DNA of 64,000 nucleotides from Actinokineospora diospyrosa (GCF_024171925.1 NZ_JAMTCO010000002.1:337041-401040); one strand, 5' to 3'. Counted from the stretch's first letter, positions 36,835 through 49,772 are shown. Numbers and translations are program-made. The notes: generated by a model from the sequence alone, not told the origin.

Positions 36835-37854
36835 GTGGAGGACAGCCTGGCCGCGGCGATGCGGTCCGCGGTGGCGCTTGCCGAGCAGGTGCGCGGGTCG
36901 ACGAGCCCCAACCCGCCCGTTGGGTGTGTGGTGTTGGACGCCGCAGGGCTACCCGTGGGGGAGGGGGCCACACAGCCGCCGGGCGGGGCGCACGCTGAGG
37001 TGGTGGCGCTGCGTGCCGCGGGGGAGCGGGCAAGAGGTGGGACCGCCGTTGTCACGCTCGAGCCCTGTGCGCACCACGGCCGCACCCCACCCTGCACCGA
37101 CGCTCTTATCGCCGCCGGGGTCTCCAAGGTCGTCTATGCAGTCGCCGACCCAAACCCCGTCGCGGCCGGCGGTGCAAGGACCCTCCAAAGCGGGGGCATC
37201 GAGACTCAAGCCGGGCTGCTCGCCGACGAGGTCAGCAAGGGGCCGCTAAGAGCCTGGTTGCACGCGGTGAAGCACGGTAGGCCGCACGTGACCTGGAAGT
37301 ACGCCGCCTCCCTCGACGGCAGGGTCGCCGCTGCTGATGGCAGCAGCCGGTGGGTCAGTTCGGCGGTCTCACGGGCCGAGGTGCACGAGCTGCGAACCAG
37401 GGTCGACGCCATCGTGGTGGGGACCGGCACCGTCCGGGTCGACGATCCCGCGTTGACCGCGCGCGCCGCCGATGGAACACCTGGGGCCCGGCAGCCGTTG
37501 CGGGTTGTCGTGGGACGTTCCGATCTGCCCGAGGGCGCCAGGGTGCTCGACGACACCGCCGAGACGCTGCTGGTGCGCACGCGCGAACCGGCCGAGGTGC
37601 TGGCCGCGCTGCACGCCCGCGGGGTGGTCGACGTCCTGCTCGAAGGCGGGCCGACGCTGGCTGGCGCGTTCGTGGCGGCGGGGCTGGTGGACCGGGTGCT
37701 GGTCTACCTCGCGCCCAGCCTGCTCGGCGGCGGACCTGTGGCGTTGGGCGCATCCGGCGTGTCGACCATCACCGAGGCACACCGGCTGGCCGTCGAAGAG
37801 GTCACCATGAGCGGACCGGACGTGCGGATCTCCGCGGTCCCGGTTCGGAACTGA
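36835..37854 (+). CDS. ribD: Bifunctional riboflavin deaminase/reductase
   Basis: RibD carries out the second and third riboflavin steps, deaminating and then reducing the pyrimidine intermediate. The deaminase domain (1-145) has the zinc site GGAHAEVVAL (His, catalytic Glu) and PCAHHGRTPPC (two Cys). The reductase domain (150-339) has WKYAASLDGRVAAADGSSRWV and VLLEGGPTLAGAF. GTG 36835 gives 339 residues, as expected. First gene of ribD-ribE-ribBA-ribH. It lies behind the repeat-rich gap with no visible FMN riboswitch. Confidence 0.95.
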   Translation: MEDSLAAAMRSAVALAEQVRGSTSPNPPVGCVVLDAAGLPVGEGATQPPGGAHAEVVALRAAGERARGGTAVVTLEPCAHHGRTPPCTDALIAAGVSKVVYAVADPNPVAAGGARTLQSGGIETQAGLLADEVSKGPLRAWLHAVKHGRPHVTWKYAASLDGRVAAADGSSRWVSSAVSRAEVHELRTRVDAIVVGTGTVRVDDPALTARAADGTPGARQPLRVVVGRSDLPEGARVLDDTAETLLVRTREPAEVLAALHARGVVDVLLEGGPTLAGAFVAAGLVDRVLVYLAPSLLGGGPVALGASGVSTITEAHRLAVEEVTMSGPDVRISAVPVRN

Positions 37855-37867
37855 GGAGGAGCTGCCG

Positions 37868-40666
<2,799 letters not shown>

Positions 40667-40707
40667 CAAGTGGCCATCCCGGTGGGAACCGGGGTAGCAT
40701 TGCCGGT

Positions 40708-40926
40708 GTGAAACTGAGTGTGAGCCTCCCGGACGTCGACGTGCAGTTCATCGACGAGTACCTGGCCCGCTTCGACGCGACGACCAGGTCCTCGGTGATC
40801 CAGCTCGCGATCGGCTTATTGCGCGAGACGGCCATGCGCGACGAGTACGCCGAGGCCTTCGCCGAGTGGGATGCCGGGGACGACGCGGCGCTGTGGGAGG
40901 CGACGGTCGCCGATGCGGCGAGGTGA
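40708..40926 (+). CDS. MazE-like ribbon-helix-helix antitoxin
   Basis: A 72-residue protein with an RHH DNA-binding N-terminus (VKLSVSLPDVDVQFIDEYLARFDATTRSSVIQLAI) and an acidic C-terminus (AEAFAEWDAGDDAALWEAT) of the kind that blocks MazF toxins. GTG 40708 lies 7 bases after TAGCAT (40695-40700), suggesting leaderless, autoregulated transcription. It overlaps the toxin gene by 14 bases. Confidence 0.88.
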   Translation: MKLSVSLPDVDVQFIDEYLARFDATTRSSVIQLAIGLLRETAMRDEYAEAFAEWDAGDDAALWEATVADAAR

Positions 40927-41260
40927 CATCCACCTGGTCGACCTGGACCCCAGCCGGGGCTCGGAGGCCAACAAGGTCCGGCCCGCGGTGATCGTCAGCA
41001 ACGACGCGGCCAACCAGGCCGCCCAGCGCACCGGTCGGGGCGTGGTCACCGTCATCCCGATCACCTCCAACACCGCGCGCGTCTTCCCGTTCCAGGTGCT
41101 GCTGCCCGGCACCGACTGCGGGCTGGTCGCCGACTCCAAGGCGCAGGCCGAGCAGGTCCGGTCCATCGCCGTGGGCCGCCTCGGTCGCCGCCTCGGCCGG
41201 GTCCCGCCGCGCCTGCTCGGCGCGGTCGACGACGCGCTGCGGGTGCACCTCGGCCTCTGA
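40913..41260 (+). CDS. MazF/PemK-family endoribonuclease toxin
   Basis: A 115-residue PemK/MazF-fold protein, probably a sequence-specific mRNA interferase neutralised by the preceding antitoxin. Family motifs: MRRGDIHLVDLDPSRGSEANKVRPAVIVSND (RG-D and the catalytic Arg), VVTVIPITSN, and SKAQAEQVRSIAVGRLG (Q-R and the conserved turn). The ATG at 40913 was chosen because the first residues MRRGDI are the standard MazF start. Confidence 0.92.
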   Translation: MRRGDIHLVDLDPSRGSEANKVRPAVIVSNDAANQAAQRTGRGVVTVIPITSNTARVFPFQVLLPGTDCGLVADSKAQAEQVRSIAVGRLGRRLGRVPPRLLGAVDDALRVHLGL

Positions 41261-41366
41261 TCGGTTCCTGTGCGCCCACTGTGAATACCCCGCGATGGTG
41301 AACCCGTCACCGCGCGCCCGCGTTGCCCTCGGTGTATCCCTGGACTGATTTCCCGAGGAGGCCAGC

Positions 41367-41906
41367 GTGACCGTTGTCGATCCCACCACCACCGAACCCG
41401 CCACCCAGCACGCCGAGAGGAGCGCTACCCAGCCGGAACGCAATCGCAGGCAGGTCCTGTGCGGCCTGATGGTCGCCCTGGTGGCGCCCGGTGTCCTGGC
41501 CGCGTGCGGCACCAGCGATACCAGCTCCCCGGCCACCACCACCGCGGGCGGCGGCGCCACGGGAGGCGCCACGGGTGGTGCTACCGGAGGTGCCACCACC
41601 GGTGGCGGTTCGACCGGGGCGCTGAGCACCGTGGCGGCGATCCCCGACGGCGGTGGTGTGCTGGTCGCCAACCCGTCCGGCGGCAAGATCCTGCTGGTGC
41701 GCTCGGGCAGCACCGTCAAGGGCTTCGACCCGTCCTGCCCGCACCAGGGCGCGACCGTCGACCCGCCCAAGGACGGCGTGATCACCTGCCCCCGGCACTT
41801 CAGCACCTTCGACGCGAGCACCGGCGCGCGCACCGCGGGACAGGCGCAGACCGGCCTCAAGACCATCGCCGTCAAGGTCGACGGCGACAACGTCGTCCTG
41901 GGCTGA
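41367..41906 (+). CDS. Rieske [2Fe-2S] lipoprotein
   Basis: A 179-residue exported Rieske protein. RNRRQVLCGLMVALVAPGVL then AAC looks like a twin-arginine-type signal with a lipobox cysteine at about residue 47. A low-complexity linker of GGATGG repeats (about 60-82) joins the Rieske domain, whose cluster ligands are CPHQGATVDPPKDGVITCPRHFSTF (two Cys, two His). It resembles stand-alone actinomycete Rieske lipoproteins; redox partner unknown. GTG 41367 follows GAGGAGG. Transcribed alone. Confidence 0.9.
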   Translation: MTVVDPTTTEPATQHAERSATQPERNRRQVLCGLMVALVAPGVLAACGTSDTSSPATTTAGGGATGGATGGATGGATTGGGSTGALSTVAAIPDGGGVLVANPSGGKILLVRSGSTVKGFDPSCPHQGATVDPPKDGVITCPRHFSTFDASTGARTAGQAQTGLKTIAVKVDGDNVVLG

Positions 41907-42328
41907 CCGGTCTTGGGCTGACCAGTCCTGGCTGATCAGACTTGGGCTGACCTGGCTTGGGCAGGCCAACCCTGGGCTGGTGGTCGTGAGCCAGCAGGTC
42001 CTGGGCCAACTGGTCCTGGGTGGGCCGGTCGTGGCTGACTGATCCTTGGCCGGTCGGTCCCGGTCGGTCCCGGTCGGTCCCGGTCGGTCCCGGTCGGTCC
42101 CGGTCGGTCCCGGTCGGTCCCGGTCGGCTGGCGGCGGCTTGCGGTGGTCGGCTGGTAGTGGGCAGAGCAGGCCGGAACCCGGGCGGACCCCTACCGGCCA
42201 CTCGCTCCACAGTGGACGGTAGGGGTAAGCCGGACGGCGTCCGGACCCAGGTCCGTTCGGGTTATGGATTCACCGGATCCGCAGTGGTTGGGTCAAAGGT
42301 GACCATCACCTGACCCGGGGGGCCACCC
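41907..42328. repeat. Gap with 10-bp tandem repeat
   Basis: From 41907 to about 42040 are loose copies of TTGGGCTGACC-like words; from 42051 to 42120 seven exact copies of CGGTCGGTCC run head to tail (plus seven bases). TCCACAGTGGA is at 42206. No gene was seen; the promoter of the SGNH gene should lie near 42240-42320. Confidence 0.75.
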
Positions 42329-43354
42329 ATGCCAGCCATCCGTGTTCTCGGCGTCGTCGCGGGGGTGGTGCTGGCGGCGGGCTTGATCGCCGCGCCGCAG
42401 GCCGCCGCCACTGACGAGCGTCCGACCGCCGTCGTGTCCCTCGGGGACAGCGCCATCTCCGGGGAGGGCGCGGGCGACTACGAGCCGGGCACCCGCGGCG
42501 AGAACGGCAACTGGTGCCACCGCTCGGCCAACGCGCTGATCCACAAGACCCAGCTCGCCCAGCGCACCATCAACCTCGCCTGCTCCGGTGCCGACGCCGC
42601 CAACGTCTCGCTCGCCGACACGACCCACTACACCGAGGGCTCCCAGGCGCGCAGGCTCATCGACGTCGCCAAGGCCAACCGCGTGCTGGCCGTCGTGCTG
42701 CAGGTCGGCGCGAACGACGACCCGGCCTTCGCCGACACCCTCGTCGGGTGCATCAAGAAGTGGTTCAACCCGTTCGGTTCCGGGTGCGCCAAGGACCTGC
42801 GCACGCAGTGGCCAGCCCGCTTAAGCGCGATGGCGCCGAAGGTCGAGCGCGCCGTCGCCGACGTCAAGTCCGCGATGCGCCAGGCCGGTTACGCCGACGG
42901 CAGCTACAAGTTCGTCATCACCTCTTACGCTTCCCCGGTGACCGAGAAGATGGACGCGGTCAATCACGGTCCCCAGGGCTGTCCGCTCCGCCTCGCCGAC
43001 GCCGCTTACGGTCGGACCGAGGCCGTGCCGCAGTTCGCCGAGACCTACCGCGGCATCGCCGCCCGAACCGGACTGTCCTACTTGGACCTGTCGCGGGCCA
43101 CCGAGAACCGCGAGGCCTGCAGCGGCGGCGAGAACTCCGCCACCGAGTGGCAGAACCGCGTCCTGGTCGACCCGTACGCCTGGGTCTTCGGCGGCCTCGA
43201 CTCGGTCGGGATCCACATGGCGCAGCAATCCTTCCACCCCAACGCCCGCGGCCACGCCCAACTCGGCCGCTGCGTCACCGAGTTCGTCAACGCCGGTACC
43301 AGCAGCGCGCGCTGCCTCGCGGGGTCCGACGGCAACCTGCACGCCGTGGCCTGA
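42329..43354 (+). CDS. Secreted SGNH/GDSL hydrolase
   Basis: A 341-residue secreted esterase/lipase-like enzyme. Signal peptide: VLGVVAGVVLAAGLIAAPQ, cleaved near AAA-TDE. Block I VVSLGDSAISGEGAG gives the nucleophile Ser, the Gly/Asn oxyanion block is QVGANDDP, and block V SFHPNARGH supplies Asp-like position and His. Several cysteines (WCHRS, LACSG, GCIKK, GCAK, GCPL, EACSGG) suggest disulphides, as in Streptomyces SGNH lipases. The substrate is unknown. A hairpin at 43369-43399 ends the unit. Confidence 0.9.
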   Translation: MPAIRVLGVVAGVVLAAGLIAAPQAAATDERPTAVVSLGDSAISGEGAGDYEPGTRGENGNWCHRSANALIHKTQLAQRTINLACSGADAANVSLADTTHYTEGSQARRLIDVAKANRVLAVVLQVGANDDPAFADTLVGCIKKWFNPFGSGCAKDLRTQWPARLSAMAPKVERAVADVKSAMRQAGYADGSYKFVITSYASPVTEKMDAVNHGPQGCPLRLADAAYGRTEAVPQFAETYRGIAARTGLSYLDLSRATENREACSGGENSATEWQNRVLVDPYAWVFGGLDSVGIHMAQQSFHPNARGHAQLGRCVTEFVNAGTSSARCLAGSDGNLHAVA

Positions 43355-43368
43355 ACCACCGGCCTGCG

Positions 43369-43399
43369 GTCGGCTCACCCGTCGGGCGGGTGAGCCGAC
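43369..43399 (+). terminator. Terminator of the SGNH hydrolase gene
   Basis: A 13-bp perfect stem (43369-43381 with 43387-43399) with a 5-nt loop, just before the uvrC promoter box TAGGGT at 43416. Confidence 0.75.
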
Positions 43400-43427
43400 T
43401 GTCGGTGGGCAGCCGTAGGGTTGTCCC

Positions 43428-45554
43428 GTGCCTGACCCGACCACCTACCGACCGTCGCCCGGGACGATCCCGGACGCGCCCGGGGTCTACAAGTTCCGCG
43501 ATCCCGGCGGCCGGGTCATCTACGTCGGCAAGGCGAAGAGCCTGCGCAGCAGGCTGAACTCCTACTTCGCCGACATCGCCTCGCTGCACCCGCGCACCAG
43601 GCAGATGGTGACCACCGCGGGCGGCGTCGAGTGGACCGTGGTGTCCACCGAGGTCGAGGCGCTGCAGCTCGAGTACAACTGGATCAAGGAGTTCGACCCG
43701 CGGTTCAACGTCCGCTACCGCGACGACAAGTCCTACCCCGTGCTGGCGGTCACCCTCAACGAGGAGTACCCCCGGCTGCACGTCTACCGCGGCCCCCGGC
43801 GCAAGGGCGTGCGCTACTTCGGCCCGTACGCGCACGCCTGGGCGATCCGCGAGACCCTGGACCTGCTGCTGCGCGTGTTCCCCGCGCGCACCTGCTCCAA
43901 GGGCGTGTTCAAGCGGCACGGCCAGATCGGGCGCCCCTGCCTGCTCGGCTACATCGACAAGTGCTCGGCCCCCTGCGTCGGCAAGGTCGACGAGGCCGAG
44001 CACCGGGTGATCGTCGGCGACTTCTGCGACTTCCTCTCCGGCAAGACCGACGCCATGGTCAAGCGGCTGGAGAAGGACATGGCCGCCGCCTCCCAGGAGC
44101 TGGAGTTCGAGCGGGCCGCCCGGTTGCGCGACGACATCGGGGCGCTGCGGCGGGCGCTGGAGAAGCAGGCCGTGGTCCTCGGCGACGGCACCGACGCCGA
44201 CGTGGTCGCCTTCGCCTTCGACGAGCTCGAGGCCGCCGTCCAGGTCTTCCACGTGCGCGGCGGCCGGGTCCGCGGCCAGCGCGGCTGGGTGATCGACCGG
44301 CTCGACGACGGCGACCAGCAGTCCCCGGTGGCGAACCTGGTCGACCGGTTCCTGTCCCAGTTCTACGGCGACCAGGCCGAGCTGGCCGACGAGAGCAACC
44401 CCGTCCCGCGCGAGATCCTGGTCCCCGAGCTGCCCGAGGACGCCGAGGCGATCACCGACTGGCTCAGCGGCACCCGCGGGTCCAAGGTGGCGCTGCGGGT
44501 GCCGCAGCGCGGCGACAAGCGGGCGCTGATGGAGACCGTCGAGCGCAACGCCAAGGAGGCGTTCACCCAGCACAAGCTGCGCCGCGCCGGTGACCTGACC
44601 GCCCGCTCGGCCGCGCTGCAGGAGCTGCAGGACGCGCTGGGCCTGGACACCGCGCCGCTGCGCATCGAGTGCGTCGACATCTCCCACATCCAGGGCAGCG
44701 ACGTGGTCGCCTCGCTGGTCGTCTTCGAGGACGGGCTGGCCCGCAAGTCCGAGTACCGCCGGTTCGCCATCCGCGAGGCGGCCACCGAGGGCGACGTCGC
44801 CTCGATCGCCGAGGTCGTCCGCCGCCGGTTCGCCAAGCACCGCGCCGACCGCCCCGACGACGACCCCGGCCCGCTCGACCCGACCCCGGACGCCCTGCTC
44901 CCGGACACCCCGATCTCGGATCACACGACCTCGGACGACACGGCCCAGGACAGCCCGGCACCGGACGGTGTTGCCGTGGACGGCACGGTTGAGCCCGCCG
45001 CCGAGGACGGGGTCCCGCGGGTCGAGGTCCCCAACCCCCGGCCCGGGATCGACCCGGAGACCGGCAGGCCCAAGCGGTTCGCCTACCCGCCCAACCTGCT
45101 GGTCGTCGACGGCGCGGGCCCGCAGGCCAACGCCGCCGCCGACGTGCTCGCCGACCTGGGCGTCACCGACGTCGCGGTGATCGGCCTGGCCAAGCGGCTG
45201 GAGGAGGTCTGGCTGCCCGCCGACCCCGAGCCCGCCATCCTGCCGCGCACCAGCGAGGCGCTGTACCTGCTGCAGCGGGTGCGCGACGAGGCGCACCGGT
45301 TCGCCATCGGCTACCACCGGCAGAAGCGGTCCAAGAAGCTCAGCGCCTCCGCGCTCGACGACATCCCCGGCCTCGGTCAGGGCCGCAAGGCGGTGCTGAT
45401 CAAGCACTTCGGCTCGCTGAAGCGGCTGCGGGCGGCCAGCATCGACGAGATCAGCGGGGTGCCCGGTATCGGGGTGGCCACCGCCAAGGCAGTGCACAGC
45501 GCGCTGGCGGGCGAGACCGCCGCGCCCACGAAGGCAGAGGACCAACAGCAGTGA
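43428..45554 (+). CDS. uvrC: Excinuclease ABC subunit C
   Basis: UvrC makes both incisions around UvrB-marked lesions. The GIY-YIG domain (1-100) has [20 protein letters not shown]; then the UvrBC/UVR motif, the RNase H-like endonuclease domain with [19 protein letters not shown] and [15 protein letters not shown], and a C-terminal (HhH)2 ending [19 protein letters not shown]. At 708 residues it is longer than the usual 600-650 because of a Pro/Asp-rich insert (about residues 480-545) inside the RNase H-like part. GTG 43428 lies 6 bases after TAGGGT, likely leaderless. It overlaps rapZ. Confidence 0.97.
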   Translation: MPDPTTYRPSPGTIPDAPGVYKFRDPGGRVIYVGKAKSLRSRLNSYFADIASLHPRTRQMVTTAGGVEWTVVSTEVEALQLEYNWIKEFDPRFNVRYRDDKSYPVLAVTLNEEYPRLHVYRGPRRKGVRYFGPYAHAWAIRETLDLLLRVFPARTCSKGVFKRHGQIGRPCLLGYIDKCSAPCVGKVDEAEHRVIVGDFCDFLSGKTDAMVKRLEKDMAAASQELEFERAARLRDDIGALRRALEKQAVVLGDGTDADVVAFAFDELEAAVQVFHVRGGRVRGQRGWVIDRLDDGDQQSPVANLVDRFLSQFYGDQAELADESNPVPREILVPELPEDAEAITDWLSGTRGSKVALRVPQRGDKRALMETVERNAKEAFTQHKLRRAGDLTARSAALQELQDALGLDTAPLRIECVDISHIQGSDVVASLVVFEDGLARKSEYRRFAIREAATEGDVASIAEVVRRRFAKHRADRPDDDPGPLDPTPDALLPDTPISDHTTSDDTAQDSPAPDGVAVDGTVEPAAEDGVPRVEVPNPRPGIDPETGRPKRFAYPPNLLVVDGAGPQANAAADVLADLGVTDVAVIGLAKRLEEVWLPADPEPAILPRTSEALYLLQRVRDEAHRFAIGYHRQKRSKKLSASALDDIPGLGQGRKAVLIKHFGSLKRLRAASIDEISGVPGIGVATAKAVHSALAGETAAPTKAEDQQQ

Positions 45555-46435
45555 GCACCGAAACCCCCGGCCCCGGCATCGAGGTCGCCGTCGTCACCGG
45601 CCTGTCCGGGGCGGGCCGCAGCACCGCGGCCAAGTGCCTCGAGGACCTCGGCTGGTTCGTCGTGGACAACCTGCCGCCGGAACTGATCTCCACCATGGTC
45701 GAGCTCGGCGCCCAGGCCCGCGGCGTGATCACCAAGGTCGCGGTGGTGATGGACGTGCGCAGCCGCGCCTTCACCGAGGACCTCTCGGCGATCATCAAGG
45801 ACCTCGACGCGAAGGGCTACCGACCCCGGGTGCTGTTCCTGGAGGCCACCACCGACGTGCTGGTCCGCCGGTTCGAGCACGTCCGCCGCGGCCACCCGAT
45901 GCAGGGCGAGGGCAGGCTCATCGACGGCATCGGCGCCGAGCGCGAGCTGCTGCGCCCGCTGCGCGAGGAGGCCGACCTGGTCCTGGACACCTCCACCCTG
46001 TCGGTGCACCAGCTGCGGGCCAAGATCGAGGACGCGTTCGGCTCCGACGCCGCGGCGACCACCCGGGTCACCGTGCTGTCCTTCGGCTACAAGTACGGCC
46101 TGCCGATGGACGCCGACCTGGTGATGGACGTGCGGTTCCTGCCCAACCCGTTCTGGATCCCGGAGCTCAAGGACCAGACCGGCCGCGACTCCGACGTGCG
46201 CAACTACGTGCTCAGCCAGGAGGGCGCCGACGAGTTCCTCGACCGCTACCACGAGCTGCTGCGGCTCATCGGCGCGGGCTACCGGCGCGAGGGCAAGCGG
46301 TACCTGACGCTGGCCATCGGCTGCACCGGCGGCAAGCACCGCAGCGTGGCGATCTCCGAGGAGCTGGCCAGGCGGCTGGCCGACGAGGACGGCATGGCGG
46401 TCAAGGTCGTGCACCGCGATCTGGGGCGCGAGTGA
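45551..46435 (+). CDS. rapZ: RNase adapter RapZ/YvcJ-family nucleotide-binding protein
   Basis: A 294-residue P-loop protein: Walker [19 protein letters not shown], Walker B-like region [15 protein letters not shown], and the C-terminal family block [19 protein letters not shown]. coli RapZ targets GlmZ for RNase E; the function in actinobacteria is less clear. The Walker A has R for the usual K before S/T (GAGRST), a notable change. It sits in the conserved uvrC-rapZ-yvcK-whiA cluster with 4-base overlaps on both sides. Confidence 0.95.
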   Translation: MSTETPGPGIEVAVVTGLSGAGRSTAAKCLEDLGWFVVDNLPPELISTMVELGAQARGVITKVAVVMDVRSRAFTEDLSAIIKDLDAKGYRPRVLFLEATTDVLVRRFEHVRRGHPMQGEGRLIDGIGAERELLRPLREEADLVLDTSTLSVHQLRAKIEDAFGSDAAATTRVTVLSFGYKYGLPMDADLVMDVRFLPNPFWIPELKDQTGRDSDVRNYVLSQEGADEFLDRYHELLRLIGAGYRREGKRYLTLAIGCTGGKHRSVAISEELARRLADEDGMAVKVVHRDLGRE

Positions 46436-47427
46436 CGGCGGCGCCCCACAGCGAGGTCACCGGGGCAGCGGGCAGGCCGCTGCGCGTGGTCGCCCTCGGC
46501 GGCGGCCGCGGCCTGCACGTCACGCTCAGCGCGCTGCGGCTGATCACCGACGACGTCACCGCCGTGGTCACCGTCGCCGACGACGGCGGGTCCTCCGGTC
46601 GGCTGCGCCGCGAGCTCGGCCTGCTCCCGCCCGGCGACCTGCGCAAGGCCCTGACCGCGCTCGCCGGGGACGACGGCCCGTGGCCACGGGTGTTCGAGCA
46701 CCGCTTCGGCGGCACCGGCGCCCTGGCCGGGCACGCGATCGGCAACCTGGTGCTCGCCGGGCTGCTGGAGGTCATCGGCGACCCGGTCGAGGTGCTCGCC
46801 CAGGCCGCCAAGCTGATGGGCGTCACCGGTCGGGTGCTGCCCATGTCGACCGACCCGCTCGACATCGAGGCCGAGGTCACCGGCCTGGAGGAGGACCCGG
46901 ACACGGTCCGGCGCATCCGCGGCCAGGTCGCCGTGGCCACCACGCCGGGGCGGGTCCGCCGGATCCGGCTGCACAACACCAACCGCAAGACCGAGCCGCC
47001 CGCCGCCTGCCCGCAGGCCGTCGCCGCCGTGCGCGGCGCCGACGTGGTGCTGCTCGGCCCGGGGTCCTGGTTCACCAGCGTGCTGCCGCACCTGCTGGTG
47101 CCCGAACTGCACGAGGCGCTGGTCGACACGGCCGCCGCCAGGGTCGTTGTGCTGAACCTGGTCCCCCAACCGGGGGAAACCGCGGGGTTCTCCCCGGAGC
47201 GCCACCTCGACGTACTCTGCGAGCACGCGCCCCGGCTGCGGGTCGACGCGGTCATCGCCGACGCCGACTCCGTGCCCACCCCGGACCGGCTCCGACGTGC
47301 GGCCTCGGTGCTCGGCGCGGACATGTGGCTGGACTCGGTCGCCGCCCCGGCCCGCCCCGACCGGCACGACCCGGTGGCCCTGGCCGCCAGCCTGCGCCGG
47401 GCGATCACCTCGGTGAGGGCGCGCTGA
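46432..47427 (+). CDS. yvcK: YvcK/GlmR-family UDP-sugar-binding protein
   Basis: A 331-residue CofD-like protein: [58 protein letters not shown] and [16 protein letters not shown]. The family links carbon flux to peptidoglycan synthesis (GlmR in Bacillus; CuvA in mycobacteria). It lies between rapZ and whiA as in most Gram-positives. The GTG at 46432 overlaps rapZ. Confidence 0.94.
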   Translation: MTAAPHSEVTGAAGRPLRVVALGGGRGLHVTLSALRLITDDVTAVVTVADDGGSSGRLRRELGLLPPGDLRKALTALAGDDGPWPRVFEHRFGGTGALAGHAIGNLVLAGLLEVIGDPVEVLAQAAKLMGVTGRVLPMSTDPLDIEAEVTGLEEDPDTVRRIRGQVAVATTPGRVRRIRLHNTNRKTEPPAACPQAVAAVRGADVVLLGPGSWFTSVLPHLLVPELHEALVDTAAARVVVLNLVPQPGETAGFSPERHLDVLCEHAPRLRVDAVIADADSVPTPDRLRRAASVLGADMWLDSVAAPARPDRHDPVALAASLRRAITSVRAR

Positions 47428-47491
47428 ACCCGCCCGGCGCTCGTGGTGGGATGTACCGGCGCCCGAACCGGGGCCGGGAGAGGAGGACCCC

Positions 47492-48478
47492 GTGGCGATG
47501 ACCGCCGCTGTCAAGGACGAGCTCAGCAGGCTGGCCGTGGCCAAGACCTGTTGCCGCCGCGCCGAGGTCTCCTCGCTGCTGCGCTTCGCCGGGGGCCTGC
47601 ACATCGTGGCGGGCCGGGTCGTGGTGGAGGCCGAACTGGACACCGGCTCCGCCGCGCGGCGCCTGCGCAAGGAGATCCACGAGCTCTACGGCCACCACGC
47701 CGACATCCACGTGATCACCTCCGGCGGCCTGCGCAAGGGCACCAGGTACGTGGTCCGGGTGGTCAAGGACGGCGACGGCCTGGCCCGCCAGACCGGCCTG
47801 CTCGACCCCCGCGGCCGCCCGGTCCGCGGCCTGCCCGCCCCCGTCGTCTCCGGCGGCGTGTGCGACGCCGAGGCCGCCTGGCGCGGCGCGTTCCTGGCGC
47901 ACGGCTCGCTCACCGAGCCCGGCCGCTCCTCGGCGCTGGAGATCACCTGCCCCGGCCCCGAGGCCGCCCTCGCCATCGTCGGCGCCGCCCGCCGGATGGG
48001 CATCGCCGCGAAGTCCCGCGAGGTCCGCGGCGCCGACCGCGTGGTCGTGCGCGACGGCGACGCCATCGGCGCCCTGCTGACCCGCCTCGGCGCGCACTCC
48101 AGCGTGCTCGCCTGGGAAGAGCGCCGCATGCGCCGCGAGGTCCGCGCCACTGCCAACCGCCTGGCCAACTTCGACGACGCCAACCTCCGCCGCTCCGCCC
48201 GCGCCGCGGTCGCCGCCGCCGCCCGCGTCCAACGAGCCATGGAGATCCTCGGCCCGGACGCCCCCGAACACCTCACCGCCGCGGGTGAACTCCGCCTCCA
48301 GAACAAGCAGGCGTCCCTCGAGGAACTCGGCCAACTCTCCGACCCCCCCATGACCAAGGACGCCGTCGCGGGCCGCATCCGCCGCCTCCTGGCCATGGCC
48401 GACAAACGCGCCAAGGACCTCGGCCTGCCCGACACCGAATCGGCCGTCACCCCCGACATGCTCGAAGCCGACGCCTGA
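47492..48478 (+). CDS. whiA: Sporulation/division regulator WhiA
   Basis: WhiA is a 328-residue DNA-binding protein with an N-terminal LAGLIDADG homing-endonuclease-like fold (about 1-210; [13 protein letters not shown] is the degenerate loop) and a C-terminal helix-turn-helix ([25 protein letters not shown]). With WhiB it controls sporulation septation in Streptomyces. The GTG 47492 or the in-frame ATG 47498 could start it; the SD GAGAGGAGG at 47477-47485 favours the GTG. Element copy C follows, separating it from gap. Confidence 0.96.
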   Translation: MAMTAAVKDELSRLAVAKTCCRRAEVSSLLRFAGGLHIVAGRVVVEAELDTGSAARRLRKEIHELYGHHADIHVITSGGLRKGTRYVVRVVKDGDGLARQTGLLDPRGRPVRGLPAPVVSGGVCDAEAAWRGAFLAHGSLTEPGRSSALEITCPGPEAALAIVGAARRMGIAAKSREVRGADRVVVRDGDAIGALLTRLGAHSSVLAWEERRMRREVRATANRLANFDDANLRRSARAAVAAAARVQRAMEILGPDAPEHLTAAGELRLQNKQASLEELGQLSDPPMTKDAVAGRIRRLLAMADKRAKDLGLPDTESAVTPDMLEADA

Positions 48479-48571
48479 CCGGCCTGTGGACAACCCACCA
48501 ACAACCGTTGTGATCTGGGTCTCGCCCCGTATCTGAACCGCTTCCCCCCGCCTCCTGACTCCCGGGAGCGC

Positions 48572-48654
48572 GGGTGCCGCTTGGGGGAGGGGCACCCGTG
48601 GGGGGAAGTGGCGTGGAGTCCGCCCGGCGTGGGGGCTGGCGGACTCCACGCCAC
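48572..48654 (+). terminator. Tandem terminator hairpins after whiA
   Basis: Two strong stems: GGGTGCC (48572-48578) with GGCACCC (48591-48597), and a perfect 17-bp stem 48608-48624 with 48638-48654 (13-nt loop). TGTGGACAA occurs at 48485 just after the whiA stop. Confidence 0.7.
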
Positions 48655-48716
48655 TGCTTTACCCACCAGCCCCGGACATCCGGAAGCCGCTCGCTTGAGC
48701 ACCCCGCGCTCCTCGG

Positions 48717-49011
48717 AGTCGCCGGTGCCAGCCAGCCTTCCGTCAGGTCCCGCCCCAACCCCACCTGATCAGCACCTGGACACTCGGACCCAGCGATGCC
48801 AGGCCGCCCTCCGTCAGGCCCGCTCTGCCCCACAGTGCCAGCCCGTGGACACTCGGACCCGTCGGTGCCAGCCTGCGCCCCGTCAGGTCCGCCCCAACCC
48901 ACAGTGCCAGCCACTGGACACTCGGACCCGTCGGTGCCAACTCGCCCCCCGTCAGGTCCGCCCCGACCCACCTGCTCAGCGCCTGGACAGTCGGACTCGC
49001 TGGTGCCAACT
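48717..49011. repeat. Element copy C: ~70-bp minisatellite
   Basis: Four units of about 72 bp (CTGGACACTCGGACC...GGTGCCA...CCGTCAGGTCCGCCCC) in the same orientation as copies B and D, ending at the hairpin. Confidence 0.85.
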
Positions 49012-49155
49012 GCTCGATGGGGCGGACTTGTTTTGCGTGGGGGGACAACACCCGTAGCGTTTCCGCGCGGCAGGGCCTGCTTTTGGGCCCCTGCTTTGCG
49101 GTTCTGCCTCGGGTGTTGTAGGGGCCCCACGCACAACAAGTTCGCCCCATCGAGC
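49012..49155. repeat. Element copy C: 144-nt giant hairpin
   Basis: Outer arms begin GCTCGATGGGGCGGACTTG and end with the complementary segment at 49155. The middle stem ACAACACCCG/CGGGTGTTGT is a fully paired variant of the ACGGCACCCG form in copies B and D. Inner stem GCAGGGCC/GGCCCCTGC. Confidence 0.9.
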
Positions 49156-49270
49156 TCGTCGCATTGTCGCGGATCTCCGCCGATGTTGCCGCCAGGCGAC
49201 GAGGCGGCTACCGGAGCCGAAGGCGGAGGCCCGAATCCCTTGCCCCGCACTCCCGGCAACGGCTGACGTC

Positions 49271-49510
49271 AAGATCAACCTGATCGAAAGCCCCCAAATA
49301 CACAGCTTACCGCGCAGCGCCGACAAAACAGGGCCAGCAACCGGAGCCTGTGGACAGCTGGAACCGTTGGGGACAAACAACAACAACAACCGCCCCTGCC
49401 AAGATCATCTACCACGAGAGCCCCCGATATACAGCCTACCGAGCGGCGCCGACAAAACAGGAGCAGCGAACGGAGCCTGTGGACAGTCAAAGGCATTGTG
49501 GACAACTCAT
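49271..49510 (+). repeat. Element copy C: two DnaA-box repeat units
   Basis: Units start at 49271 and 49401 (AAGATCA..., 130-bp period). Paired boxes: TGTGGACAG 49349 with TGGGGACAA 49368, and TGTGGACAG 49478 with TGTGGACAA 49497, each 19 bp start to start. Confidence 0.85.
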
Positions 49511-49740
49511 CCGCAGTCAGTTCACCCAGACACCTCACCCAGAGGCGCCTCACCAACTGCCCAGCCCGCAGCCCCCGCCGAGGCCAGGCGGCACCCAGAC
49601 CAGCCAGCAGCCCCTCATGCCGAACAGCGCTCCAGGCCGAACAGCGCTCCAGACAGAACGGCACCCCAGACCAGACAGCACCCCAGACCAGACAGCACCC
49701 CAGACCAGACAGCTCCTCAAGCCGCACAGCGCCCCCGCAG
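49511..49740. repeat. 17-bp tandem repeat in the gap before gap
   Basis: Three exact head-to-tail copies of ACCCCAGACCAGACAGC (49663-49713), preceded by looser copies (CGAACAGCGCTCCAG). Open frames exist on both strands but show no protein-like composition beyond the repeat. No gene is called. Confidence 0.7.
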
Positions 49741-49754
49741 ACCACCCCACCCCC

Positions 49755-49772
49755 ATCGGAACCGGTTCCGAT
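49755..49772. promoter_or_regulatory. 18-bp palindrome upstream of gap
   Basis: ATCGGAACCGGTTCCGAT is a perfect inverted repeat 60 bases before a possible -35 TTGTCC (49834-49839) and -10 TCGATA (49858-49863, 18-bp spacer) for the glycolytic operon. A repressor or activator operator is likely; the regulator is unknown. Confidence 0.5.

Noticed and set aside
48447..49259. Long reverse-strand frame across element C
   Set aside because: It overlaps the whiA 3' end and crosses the hairpin and minisatellite; composition follows the repeats, not a protein family.
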